Assembly (NCBI GenBank): GCA_004366385.1
Contig: SIRU01000033.1
Location: forward strand, 124,001-188,000
Direction of reading: 5' to 3'
DNA: 64,000 nucleotides
Origin: Actinomycetota bacterium
Lineage (GTDB): Bacteria; Actinomycetota; Thermoleophilia; Gaiellales; Gaiellaceae
The notes below the pieces were generated by a model. The model was not told where the DNA came from. It made no database searches and worked only from the letters and a program-made list of their open reading frames with translations. Below, one piece after another: positions 8,525 to 16,482 of the stretch. Position 1 is the first letter of the stretch. The number at the start of each line of letters is the position of its first letter. The position numbers were made by a program, and so were the translations under genes.

Positions 8525-9538
8525 CTACAGGGTCGTCGGCGGCTCGATCTCGCCGGAGCGGATCTGCTCCTCGAGCTCGTTCATCTCGTCGATGAACTCC
8601 TCGGGGACGTCTGGGCTGATCTCGCCGACGGCCACGCCCTCGTTCTCGAGGTCGAACACGAGGTCCTCGGCGCCGGTGAACTCCTCGTCCGCGGCAGCCT
8701 TGATGGCCTCGAAGACGGCGACGTCGACGCGCTTGACGGCGCTCGTGAGGATGTGCGGGCCGAGGAACGACTGGTCGGTGTCGACGCCGACGCCCCAGAC
8801 CTGCTGCTCCCGGGCCGCGTCGAGCGCGCCGAGGCCACAGCCGCCGGCGACCTGGAACACGACCTGCGAGCCGCGGGCGATCTGGTTGAGCGCGAGCTCC
8901 TTGCACTTCGCCTGGTCGACGAAGTCCTGGGAGTAGTCGATGAGCGTCTGCGTGCCCGGCACGCAGCGCTCCGCGCCCGCCTTGTACGCGGCGATGAAGA
9001 TGTCGACCGTCGGGATCTTGATGCCGCCGACGGCGCTGATGACGGTGCGCCCCTCCTGCTCGGCCATGCGGGCCGCGAGGCAGCCGATGAGGTAGCTGTT
9101 CTCGTTCGTCTTGAAGGTCAGGCCGAGGACGTTCGTCTTCCCGCCCGCGAACGGGTCGGCGGCGGCGGAGTAGTCGACGATCGCGAAGTTCGAGTCGGGG
9201 AAGCGCCCGGCGGCGGTGTTCGTCGCCTCGGCGAGCAGGAACCCGGTCGCGACCGAGAGGCCCGCGCCGTCCCGGATCAGGCGCGTGAAGTTCGGGATGT
9301 AGTCGGACGTCGAGCGCGACTCGAGCGCCCGACACTCGGCTCCGAGCTCGGTCTCGGCGCGCTGGCAGCCCTCGAGCGCGAGCTGGTTGAAGCCCTTGTC
9401 GTTGAAGCGCCCGACGTCGCTGACGACGCCGGCGAGGAAGCCCTCGGCGCTCGACCCCTCGTCGTCGCCGCCGCACGCCGTGAGACCGAGAGCCAGCGCG
9501 GCGACCAGTGCGGGCAACACGAGAAGCAGCCGTGTCAC
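8525..9538 (-). CDS. BMP-family substrate-binding lipoprotein
   Basis: A 337-residue PnrA/BMP-family binding protein. The N-terminus is a lipoprotein signal ending in lipobox LTAC (Cys22), so the protein is lipid-anchored outside the membrane. The mature part starts with the family pattern AGVVSDVGRFNDKGFNQLA and continues with DQSF and TSAVKRVD. It should deliver nucleosides to the adjacent permeases. It is a clear paralog of the protein at 9627. The GTG start follows a TAGGGT box by 6 bases. Confidence 0.93.
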   Translation of the reverse strand: MTRLLLVLPALVAALALGLTACGGDDEGSSAEGFLAGVVSDVGRFNDKGFNQLALEGCQRAETELGAECRALESRSTSDYIPNFTRLIRDGAGLSVATGFLLAEATNTAAGRFPDSNFAIVDYSAAADPFAGGKTNVLGLTFKTNENSYLIGCLAARMAEQEGRTVISAVGGIKIPTVDIFIAAYKAGAERCVPGTQTLIDYSQDFVDQAKCKELALNQIARGSQVVFQVAGGCGLGALDAAREQQVWGVGVDTDQSFLGPHILTSAVKRVDVAVFEAIKAAADEEFTGAEDLVFDLENEGVAVGEISPDVPEEFIDEMNELEEQIRSGEIEPPTTL

Positions 9539-9544
9539 GCCTCC

Positions 9545-9550
9545 ACCCTA
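9545..9550 (-). promoter_or_regulatory. -10 box before the BMP lipoprotein gene
   Basis: TAGGGT on the minus strand, 6 bases before the GTG at 9538; the spacer GGAGGC is too close to the start to be an ordinary ribosome binding site. Confidence 0.4.
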
Positions 9551-9572
9551 GCGAATCCCGCCCCCGGGTGCG

Positions 9573-9601
9573 GCGAGGGCGGGCCGCAGGCCCGCCCTCG
9601 C
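9573..9601 (-). terminator. GC-rich hairpin between the two BMP genes
   Basis: A perfect 13-bp stem (GCGAGGGCGGGCC and its complement) with a three-base loop. It has no T-tract on either side, so it may only partly terminate, or protect the upstream mRNA from decay. It would set the ratio between the two paralogous binding proteins if they are transcribed together. Confidence 0.45.
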
Positions 9602-9626
9602 GCGTCGCTCACGCTCGCGGCGTGGC

Positions 9627-10658
9627 TCAGACCTTCGTCGGCGGCTTGATCTTGCCGGCGAGGATCTGCTTGCCGATCTGGTTCATCTTCGTGACGTACG
9701 CCTTCGGCACGCGGCGGTTGATCTTGCCGACCGCGACGCCGTTGTTCTTCAGGTTGAACGTCAGGTCGCGCCCACCCTTGAACGTGCCGTTCTTCGCGGC
9801 GAGGACGACCGTCTCGACGGAGACGTCCACCCTCTTGACCGCGCTCGTCAGGATGTGAGCCCCGAGGAACGACTGGTCGGTGTCGACGCCGACACCCCAG
9901 ACCTTCTGCTCCTTCGCGGCGTCGAGCGCGCCGAGGCCACAGCCGCCGGCGACCTGGAAGACGACCTTGGAGCCGCGCTCGATCTGGTTGAGCGCCAGCT
10001 CCTTGCACTTCGCCTGGTCGACGAAGTCCTGCGAGTAGTCGATCAGCGTCCGCGTCCCCTTGACGCACTTGGCGGCGCCCGCCCGGTACGCGGCGATGAA
10101 GATGTCGACGGTCGGGATCTTGATCCCACCGACGGCGCTGATGACGTTCCCGCCGGCCCGCTTGGCCATCTGCGCGGCCAGGCAGCCGATCATGTAGCTG
10201 TTCTGGTTCGTCGCGAACGTCAGCCCGACGACGTTCTTGTACAGCGGCTTGCCCTTGTTGTTCGCGAACGGCGAAGCCTTGACCGAGTAGTCCACGATCG
10301 CGAAGTTCGACTTCGGGAACCGCTTCGCCATCTTCGCCGTCCCGTCGGCGAGCAGGAAGCCCGTCGCGACCGAGATGTCCGCGCCGTCGCGTACGAGACG
10401 GGTGAAGTTCGGGATGTAGTCCGACGTCGCCTTCGACTCGAGGGCGCGACACGTGCCCTTGGCCTTCTTCGCGCCGCTCTTGCAGCCCTTCAGCGCGAGC
10501 TGGTTGAAGCCCTTGTCGTTGAAGCGGCCGACGTCGCTGACCACACCTGCGAGGAATGTGTCCTGCTGGCTCCCCGCCGGTGCGGCCGCGCTGACGATCA
10601 GCGCCGTCGCGGCGACGAGCGCCAGCACAGCGCCGATCGCTGTAGTGCGTCCTTTCAC
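9627..10658 (-). CDS. BMP-family substrate-binding protein without lipobox
   Basis: A 343-residue paralog of the neighbouring lipoprotein, with the same AGVVSDVGRFNDKGFNQLA start of the mature region and DQSFLGAHILTSAVKRVDV later. The signal peptide (about residues 1-29, ending SAAAPAGSQ) has no cysteine, so this copy should be released by ordinary signal peptidase rather than lipid-anchored. It is much richer in lysine than its paralog. A GTAAGGAGG ribosome binding site precedes the GTG, and a good sigma-70-like promoter lies upstream. It is the first gene of the importer cluster. Confidence 0.9.
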   Translation of the reverse strand: MKGRTTAIGAVLALVAATALIVSAAAPAGSQQDTFLAGVVSDVGRFNDKGFNQLALKGCKSGAKKAKGTCRALESKATSDYIPNFTRLVRDGADISVATGFLLADGTAKMAKRFPKSNFAIVDYSVKASPFANNKGKPLYKNVVGLTFATNQNSYMIGCLAAQMAKRAGGNVISAVGGIKIPTVDIFIAAYRAGAAKCVKGTRTLIDYSQDFVDQAKCKELALNQIERGSKVVFQVAGGCGLGALDAAKEQKVWGVGVDTDQSFLGAHILTSAVKRVDVSVETVVLAAKNGTFKGGRDLTFNLKNNGVAVGKINRRVPKAYVTKMNQIGKQILAGKIKPPTKV

Positions 10659-10702
10659 GTGCCCTCCTTACGATTTGGCCTGCCGCCCAGTTTGGACGCC
10701 TG

Positions 10703-10731
10703 ATCTAACCGCAACTCGGGCGGCACCGCAA
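10703..10731 (-). promoter_or_regulatory. Promoter of the BMP transporter cluster
   Basis: Minus-strand TTGCGG, 17-base spacer, TTAGAT. It gives a leader of about 40 bases with an AAGGAGG ribosome binding site before the GTG at 10658. I see no riboswitch-sized structure in the leader. Confidence 0.6.
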
Positions 10732-10761
10732 ATGCCTACCGCCCTCCTCGCGCGCGCAGGG

Positions 10762-12960
10762 TCAGACGGTCGGGGCCTCGGCCTCCGTGACGAGCACCCG
10801 CCGCGGCTTCGAGCCCTCGTACCCGGAGATGATCCCGCGCCGTTCGAGCATGTCGATGAGGCGGCCCGCGCGCGTGTAGCCGACGCGGAGCCGGCGCTGG
10901 AGGAGCGACACCGACGCGGTCTGCGTCTGCACGACGACCTCGATCGCGCGTTCGAGCAGCGGGTCCTCGTCCGGGTCGAAGTCGACGTCCTCGTCGCCCT
11001 CCTCGACGGGAGGCTCGTGGGCTTCGAGGAGCGACTCGTCGAGCTCCTGCCCCCGCTGCGAGCGGCACTGCTCGACGACGAGCGCGACCTCCTCCTCGCT
11101 CACGTACGCACCTTGAAGCCGCTGCAAACGAGAGGTTCCGAGCGGCTTGAAGAGCATGTCGCCCTGTCCGAGCAGGCTTTCCGCGCCGGCGGTGTCGAGG
11201 ATCACGCGCGAGTCTGTCTGGCTGGACACGGCGAACGCGATCCGGGACGGCACGTTGGCCTTGATCATCCCCGTGATGACGTCGACCGACGGCCGCTGGG
11301 TCGCGAGCACGAGGTGGATCCCGACCGCGCGCGACTTCTGCGCGAGCCGGATCACGCAATCCTCGACCGCCTGCGGGGAGACCATCATCAGGTCGGCGAG
11401 CTCGTCGATGACGACGAGGAGGTACGGGAGCGGGTCCTCGCCGCGCGAGCGAAACGCGCGGTTGGCCTCCGGGAGCGAGCGCGCGCGGACGAACGAGAGC
11501 CGCTCGTAGCGGCGCTCCATCTCGGCGACGACGTTCATCAGCACCGTCGCCGCCTCCTTCGGGCTCGAGACGACCGGCGTCAGCAGGTGCGGGATCGACT
11601 CGTAGTAGCCGAGCTCGATCCGCTTCGGGTCGATGAGGATCATCCGCACCTCGTCCGGGGTCGCGCGCAGGAGCGTGGACGTGAGGATCGTGTTGATGCA
11701 GCCGGACTTGCCCGAGCCGGTGGTGCCGGCGATCAGCAGGTGCGGCATGCGGGCGAGGTCGGTCCACACCGAGTTCCCGGAGATGTCCTTGCCGAGCCAG
11801 ACCGAGAGCGGGCTCGCGCTCGCGGGTAGCTCGTCGTAGATGTCGCCGAGCGTGACGAGCCGTGGCGACAGGTTCGGGACCTCGACGCCAACTGCCTGCT
11901 TGCCGGGGATCGGGGCGAGGATGCGGATCTCGGTGGTCGCGAGCGCGTACGAGAGGTCGTCCTTGAGCGCGGCCACCTTCGCCACCTTCGTGCCGGGCGC
12001 GAGCTGGAGCTCGTAGCGCGTCACGCGCGGGCCGGAGATCTGCCCGATCACGCTCGCGTCGACGCCGAACTCGGCGAGCGTGCGGACGAGAAGGTCGGCG
12101 ACACGGCCGTCCGTCTCCCCGCTCTTCGCGGCAGCGGCGGGCGAGCGCTGGAGGAGCTTGCGGTCGGGGAGCGTGTACTCGGCGTGCTCGGACGAGAGCT
12201 CGAAGACGCTCTCGGCGCTCTCCGGGTCCGGCTCGGGCGCTGGGACGAGAGGCGCGTGCTCGGCCGACGGCTCGAGCGAGCTGACGAGGTCGGGGTAGGC
12301 CTCGGTGCCGTCGACGACGTGGCGCTGCGCGAGCAGCGGCTCCGGCGCGGGCTCGGCGGCGGCGGCGAGGGCGTCCTCGGTCTGCGTCTCGGCGGAGACC
12401 CAGTCGAACGCGCGCCTCGCGTTCCCGCCCGCCCGCCGCACGACGTGCCCTGTGCGCCGGAGGATCGCGCCGGTCGAGGCGCCGCTGACGAGCAGCGCAC
12501 CTGCGAGGAGGAGCGCCCCGCCCACGATGGCCGCGCCCGTGTCGCCGATGAGGCCGGCGAGCGCGCCGCCGAGCGCCAGGCCGAGGACGCCGCCGCTGTC
12601 GCGCCCGAGGAGCGTCATGAGCCCGAGGAAGCCGACGCCCACGCCGAGCCGGAACGGGCGCACGTCGAGCAGGTCGCTCCGCGCGAGCAGCAGCCCGCCG
12701 ACGACGAGGAGCGCGACCGGGAGCACGAGCGCCGCGCCGCCGAGCAGCCCGTCCAGCGCGTCCGCGAGCCACGAGCCGACCGCGCCGCCGTCGAGACCGA
12801 GGTAGAGGATCGCCGAGAGCACGAGCCCGAGCGCGGCGAGCGCGAGCCCGAGGAGCTCGGTGTCGTGCTGCGACCGCGCGCGCTTCTTCGCCCGCCGCGT
12901 CCGCACACGCGAGGGGACGCGCGGGCGCAGCGGCCGCCTCTTCCGTCTCCGGCTCGCCAT
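10762..12960 (-). CDS. ftsK: DNA translocase FtsK/SpoIIIE
   Basis: A 732-residue septal DNA pump that moves chromosome ends and helps resolve dimers at division. A very basic N-terminal tail precedes four hydrophobic segments (about residues 35-160), then a variable linker, then the motor with Walker A GTTGSGKS (about 411-418), Walker B LLVVIDELADLMM and the RPSVDVITG region. The C-terminal winged-helix gamma domain (LLQRRLRVGYTRAGRLIDMLE) that reads orientation sequences is intact. The ATG at 12960 is chosen because it starts the basic tail; no strong ribosome binding site is visible. Confidence 0.95.
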   Translation of the reverse strand: MASRRRKRRPLRPRVPSRVRTRRAKKRARSQHDTELLGLALAALGLVLSAILYLGLDGGAVGSWLADALDGLLGGAALVLPVALLVVGGLLLARSDLLDVRPFRLGVGVGFLGLMTLLGRDSGGVLGLALGGALAGLIGDTGAAIVGGALLLAGALLVSGASTGAILRRTGHVVRRAGGNARRAFDWVSAETQTEDALAAAAEPAPEPLLAQRHVVDGTEAYPDLVSSLEPSAEHAPLVPAPEPDPESAESVFELSSEHAEYTLPDRKLLQRSPAAAAKSGETDGRVADLLVRTLAEFGVDASVIGQISGPRVTRYELQLAPGTKVAKVAALKDDLSYALATTEIRILAPIPGKQAVGVEVPNLSPRLVTLGDIYDELPASASPLSVWLGKDISGNSVWTDLARMPHLLIAGTTGSGKSGCINTILTSTLLRATPDEVRMILIDPKRIELGYYESIPHLLTPVVSSPKEAATVLMNVVAEMERRYERLSFVRARSLPEANRAFRSRGEDPLPYLLVVIDELADLMMVSPQAVEDCVIRLAQKSRAVGIHLVLATQRPSVDVITGMIKANVPSRIAFAVSSQTDSRVILDTAGAESLLGQGDMLFKPLGTSRLQRLQGAYVSEEEVALVVEQCRSQRGQELDESLLEAHEPPVEEGDEDVDFDPDEDPLLERAIEVVVQTQTASVSLLQRRLRVGYTRAGRLIDMLERRGIISGYEGSKPRRVLVTEAEAPTV

Positions 12961-13003
12961 GAGGGCGCGTTTCGACGCGCGACCGTGCGCTCCTGCGGCG
13001 GCG

Positions 13004-13462
13004 CTACCGGCGCAGCGTGGCCGTGAGTGCGCGCTCGTCGAGGAGCAGGTCGAGCGCCGCCGTGATCGAGCCGCAGACGACGTCCGCCGCGGCGACCGCC
13101 GCTGCAGCGGCGCCCTCCGGCCCGACGACGGCGATCCCGAGGGCGGCCTCTCCGAGCATTGCCGCGTCGTTGGCGCCGTTCCCGATCGCCGCGCACCCGT
13201 CGGCGCCGAGCCGGCGGACGACGGCGAGCTTGTCCTCACCGGTCGAGATCCGCTCCGCGCGGACGCCGAGCTCGCCGGCGAGCGCGTCGAGGCTCCCGAA
13301 CGTGTCCGCGGACACCAGGCGCACGTCGAGCTTCGGCCCGAGCCACGAGAGCCGCTCGGCGACGCCCTCGAGCAGCGTGCCGCGATCGGTGAGCGTGCCG
13401 TTCACGTCGAGCACGAGGCGCTCGAGCTCGAGCGGTGCGCGGCCGGGGATCTCGAATCGCAC
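13004..13462 (-). CDS. Small HAD-family hydrolase
   Basis: A 152-residue HAD protein without an obvious cap domain. Motif I reads LDVNGTLTD, so the nucleophile Asp is kept while the second Asp of the usual DxD is Asn, a form seen in soluble P-type-ATPase-like HAD proteins. Motif II Ser is in LVSAD, and motif IV is AIGNGANDAAML. The substrate is unknown. It starts three bases after the pyrophosphatase stop and is probably expressed with it. Confidence 0.8.
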   Translation of the reverse strand: MRFEIPGRAPLELERLVLDVNGTLTDRGTLLEGVAERLSWLGPKLDVRLVSADTFGSLDALAGELGVRAERISTGEDKLAVVRRLGADGCAAIGNGANDAAMLGEAALGIAVVGPEGAAAAAVAAADVVCGSITAALDLLLDERALTATLRR

Positions 13463-13465
13463 GGC

Positions 13466-13948
13466 CTACGCGCCCGCCCGGTCGCGGGCCTCGGCCACCA
13501 CGCGCTCCGCGTCCGCGCGGTTCCCGTACCCGTACGTCTCGACCTTCGCCTCCTCGAGGTCCTTGTAGACCTGGAAGAAGTGCTCCACCTCGTTGCGGAG
13601 CTCGGCGGGGATGTCGTGCACGTCGGTGACGCGCATCCACGCAGGGTCCTTGAGCGGCACGCAGATGACCTTCTCGTCCGGCCCCTTCTCGTCGGCCATG
13701 TGGAACACGCCGACGACGCGTGCGCGGATGCGGCAGCCGGGGAACGTCGGCTCGCCGACGAGCACGAGCGCGTCGAGCGGGTCGCCGTCCTCCCCCAGCG
13801 TCCCCTCGATGAAGCCGTAGTCCGCCGGGTACGCCATCGAGGTGAAGAGCCGCCGGTCGAGGACGACCTCCCCGAGCTCGGTGTCGAGCTCGTACTTGTT
13901 CCGGGAGCCCATGGGCACCTCGACGAAGACGACGACGTCCTCGGTCAC
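13466..13948 (-). CDS. ppa: Inorganic pyrophosphatase (family I)
   Basis: Soluble family I pyrophosphatase, which hydrolyses the pyrophosphate released by biosynthesis. The 160-residue length is typical. Metal-binding motifs are visible: GSRNKYELD, AYPADYGFIEGT, the signature DGDPLDALV, and VICVPLKDPAW. A leaderless arrangement is likely: TACGCT lies 7 bases upstream of the GTG and no Shine-Dalgarno sequence is present. Confidence 0.96.
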   Translation of the reverse strand: MTEDVVVFVEVPMGSRNKYELDTELGEVVLDRRLFTSMAYPADYGFIEGTLGEDGDPLDALVLVGEPTFPGCRIRARVVGVFHMADEKGPDEKVICVPLKDPAWMRVTDVHDIPAELRNEVEHFFQVYKDLEEAKVETYGYGNRADAERVVAEARDRAGA

Positions 13949-13955
13949 GGCCGTG

Positions 13956-13961
13956 AGCGTA
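13956..13961 (-). promoter_or_regulatory. -10 box, leaderless promoter of ppa
   Basis: TACGCT on the minus strand, 7 bases before the GTG at 13948, inside the 21-base gap after the adenosylhomocysteinase-like gene. Confidence 0.45.
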
Positions 13962-13969
13962 CCCCGGCC

Positions 13970-15187
13970 TCAGCGCTCGACCGTGGAGAGCGTGCCGAGC
14001 GCTTCCTCCGCGACCGCCTCGTCGATCTCGCGCGGCACCGCGTTGTAGCCGGCGGTGAACGCATCGGGGTCGAGCGAGAGCGCCCGTAGCGAGTGCGCCT
14101 GGAGCGCGAAGCCGAGATCCATGACCTGGATCTGATGGCCGCTCGCGGCCGCGAGGTTGAGCATCTCGCCGCGCGCGAGGAGGTAGAGCGTGCGGCCGTC
14201 CTCGAGGACGTACTCGGTCACGTCGTCCTTCAGCTCGCGCCTCGACGCTGCGAGCCGCTCGAGGCCCGGGACGTCGATCTCGGTCGCGAAGTGCCCGACG
14301 TTGGCGAGCAGCGCGCCGTCGCGCAGGTGCTTCATGACCTCGGTCGTCACGGCGCCGGGGCGGCCGGTGACGGTGACGAGGACATCCGCCAGCTCGGCGG
14401 CGCGCTCGACGGGCGCGACGCGCATCCCCTCGAATGCAGCCTCGAGCGCGCGCACCGGGTCGCGCTCGACGACGATCACGCTCGCGCCGAGGGCTCGGAG
14501 CGTTCGCGCGAGGCTCCGTCCGCACGAGCCGAACCCGACCACCGCGAACGTCTTCGCGGCGACGAGGCTGTTCGTCGCGCGCAGGAACCCGTCGAGCACC
14601 GCCGGCCCGATCCCCTGCTCGTTCTCGAACACGAGCTTGATCGGGCTGTCGTTGATCACGACGACGGGGAACGAGACACGGCCGGCGAGCTCTCCGAGCA
14701 GGCGATGGCGACCCGAGGTCGTCTCTTCGGTCGCCGCGACGACGCGCCCTCCCCCGGCCTCCACGGTCGCAGCGATGAGGTCGGCGCCGTTGTCGAGCAG
14801 GAGGTCCGGCTCGGAGGCGAGCACGCGGCGCACATGGGCGTGATGGTCGTCCATGGTGTCGGCCTTGCGCGCGTACACGCGGATCCCCGGGTCGCGCGCC
14901 AGGGCCGCCGCGACGCGGTCGTCCGTCGTCGCGGGGCTGCCGGTGAGGACGAGCTCGGCGCCGCCCGCGCGCAGCGCCTCGATCAGGACGGCAGTCTTCG
15001 CCTCGACGTGCAGGCACATCCCGATCCGCCGGCCCGCGAGCGGCCGCTCGCGGCCGAGCTCCTCGCGGAGGCGGGTCAAGAGCGGCATGTTCCGCCACGT
15101 CCACTCGAGGACGCGCTCGCCGGCGTCCGCGAGGCTCGCGTCCTCGACGGCGTTCGGCTCGAGCTCCGAGAGCGGCGGCGGGTTCAT
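13970..15187 (-). CDS. Adenosylhomocysteinase-like protein (short, divergent)
   Basis: Family members split S-adenosylhomocysteine into adenosine and homocysteine using bound NAD. This 405-residue protein is the short, archaeal-type form without the C-terminal Lys-Tyr tail. Recognisable motifs are LHVEAKTAVLIEAL, EETTSG, NDSPIKLVFEN, the NAD loop VGFGSCGRS (about 216-224) and NVGHFATEID. Several usually invariant positions differ: FDN is FEN (Asp to Glu) and DDGGD is DNGAD. It could therefore be a working but divergent enzyme or one with a changed substrate. It overlaps the nucleoside hydrolase stop as ATGA. Confidence 0.75.
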   Translation of the reverse strand: MNPPPLSELEPNAVEDASLADAGERVLEWTWRNMPLLTRLREELGRERPLAGRRIGMCLHVEAKTAVLIEALRAGGAELVLTGSPATTDDRVAAALARDPGIRVYARKADTMDDHHAHVRRVLASEPDLLLDNGADLIAATVEAGGGRVVAATEETTSGRHRLLGELAGRVSFPVVVINDSPIKLVFENEQGIGPAVLDGFLRATNSLVAAKTFAVVGFGSCGRSLARTLRALGASVIVVERDPVRALEAAFEGMRVAPVERAAELADVLVTVTGRPGAVTTEVMKHLRDGALLANVGHFATEIDVPGLERLAASRRELKDDVTEYVLEDGRTLYLLARGEMLNLAAASGHQIQVMDLGFALQAHSLRALSLDPDAFTAGYNAVPREIDEAVAEEALGTLSTVER

Positions 15188-16104
15188 CCGAGGCTCGCGA
15201 TCCGCTCCACGAGCAGGTCGAAGAACGCGTCGCGGTCGAGTGCGACCGCGACGTGGGCGTTCGGTTCGCGGCCGGTGCGGTTCCAGCGGTCGACCACCGT
15301 GCGGCCTCGGTTCAGCTCGGAGTCGACCTCGACCTCGACGTTCCGGAACTGCGTCTCGACGAGGCCTGGCCGCACGAGGTGCGCGACGGCGACGGCGTCG
15401 TGGATCGGCGCGCCGTCCCAGCCGTAGGTGCGGCGGTGGTACTCGGAGAAGAAGACGTTGAGCTCGGCGACGAACGTGCCGATGCGGCCGACCGCGCGCA
15501 GCCGCTTCTCCTCCGCGGGCCCGAGCAGCGCCTCGTGCGTCACGTCGAGCCCGACCATGGTCACGTCGAGGCCGCTCGAGAAGACGCGCTGTGCGGCCTC
15601 GGGGTCGCACCAGACGTTGAACTCGGCCGCGGGCGTGATGTTCCCCTCCCCGATCGCGCCGCCCATGAGCACGACGCGCTCGATCCCCTCCGTGCCGTGC
15701 TCGCCGAGGAGGCGGGCGAGGTTCGTCAGCGGCCCGACGGGGACGAGGGTGAGCGGGCCGCGCTCCCGTGCGGCGCGGGCGAGGAACGCGACGGCGTCCT
15801 CGGCGACGGATGACGTCCTGGGCGGCGGCAGCACCGGCCCGTCGAGGCCGCTCTCTCCGTGCACGTGCGCGGCGACGACGAGCTCGCGCCGGAACGGCCG
15901 GTCGGCCCCGGCGGCGACCGGGATGTCGCTGCGGCCGGCGAGCTCGAGCACGCGGAGCGCGTTCGCGGTCGTCTTCTCGAGCGTCTGGTTCCCGTACGTC
16001 GTCGTGACCCCGACGACCTCGACCTCCGGGCTCGCGAGCGCGAGCAGGAGCGCGATCGCGTCGTCGTGGCCGGGGTCGCAGTCGAGGACGATCGGCGTCG
16101 GCAC
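15184..16104 (-). CDS. Inosine/uridine-preferring nucleoside hydrolase
   Basis: Hydrolyses the N-glycosidic bond of ribonucleosides to free base and ribose. The 306-residue protein has the calcium-binding N-terminal signature PIVLDCDPGHDDAIALLLAL, the strand LTLVPVGPLTNLA, and the active-site block AAEFNVWCDPEAA, then the conserved His in GAPIHDAVAVAH. The GTG at 16104 is chosen because conservation begins right there. Its start is only 10-22 bases from the divergent mmcQ start. Downstream overlap with the adenosylhomocysteinase-like gene suggests joint salvage of adenosine. Confidence 0.93.
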   Translation of the reverse strand: MPTPIVLDCDPGHDDAIALLLALASPEVEVVGVTTTYGNQTLEKTTANALRVLELAGRSDIPVAAGADRPFRRELVVAAHVHGESGLDGPVLPPPRTSSVAEDAVAFLARAARERGPLTLVPVGPLTNLARLLGEHGTEGIERVVLMGGAIGEGNITPAAEFNVWCDPEAAQRVFSSGLDVTMVGLDVTHEALLGPAEEKRLRAVGRIGTFVAELNVFFSEYHRRTYGWDGAPIHDAVAVAHLVRPGLVETQFRNVEVEVDSELNRGRTVVDRWNRTGREPNAHVAVALDRDAFFDLLVERIASLG

Positions 16105-16110
16105 GGGGCG

Positions 16111-16116
16111 TATCGT
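16111..16116 (+). promoter_or_regulatory. -10 box, leaderless promoter of mmcQ
   Basis: TATCGT, 10 bases before the GTG at 16127, in the very short divergent gap with the nucleoside hydrolase. Confidence 0.35.
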
Positions 16117-16126
16117 GCCGTGCGCC

Positions 16127-16477
16127 GTGGCGACCGTCCGAGACAAGGTGCGCGACTTCGCGCTCACGCTGCCGGGAGCGTTCGAGGACACGCCCTGGGA
16201 GAACGACGTCGTCGTGAAGGTGCGCGGGAAGATCTTCGTCTTCCTCGGTCCCGACGGCTGGCGGCAGATGACCGTGAAGCTCGACGAGTCGCACGGGCAC
16301 GCGCTCTCTCTGGAAGGCGCGAAGGAGGCCGGCTACGGGCTCGGGCGCTCGGGCTGGGTCACGGTGCCGCTGCGTGCGCCCGGTGTCACGCTCGCGCTCC
16401 TCCGCGACTGGGTCGAGGAGAGCTACCGGATCGTCGCGCCGAAGACGCTCGTGGCCGAGCTCGAGGGCCGCGAGTAG
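16127..16477 (+). CDS. MmcQ/YjbR family protein
   Basis: A 116-residue protein of the MmcQ/YjbR (CyaY-like fold) family. Typical features are the opening VRDFALTLPGAFEDTPW, then VKVRGKIFVFLG and the C-terminal WVEESYRIVAPKTLVAEL. The family is described as DNA-binding, but the biochemical role is not settled. Two in-frame GTG codons, at 16115 and 16127, could start it; the second fits a leaderless start after TATCGT. It converges on ribokinase with a five-base gap. Confidence 0.82.
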   Translation: MATVRDKVRDFALTLPGAFEDTPWENDVVVKVRGKIFVFLGPDGWRQMTVKLDESHGHALSLEGAKEAGYGLGRSGWVTVPLRAPGVTLALLRDWVEESYRIVAPKTLVAELEGRE

Positions 16478-16482
16478 CCGGG

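Noticed and set aside
10659-10761. Possible purine riboswitch before the nucleoside importer
   Set aside because: The leader after the predicted promoter is only about 40 bases and I find no paired three-way junction; too short for a known purine aptamer.
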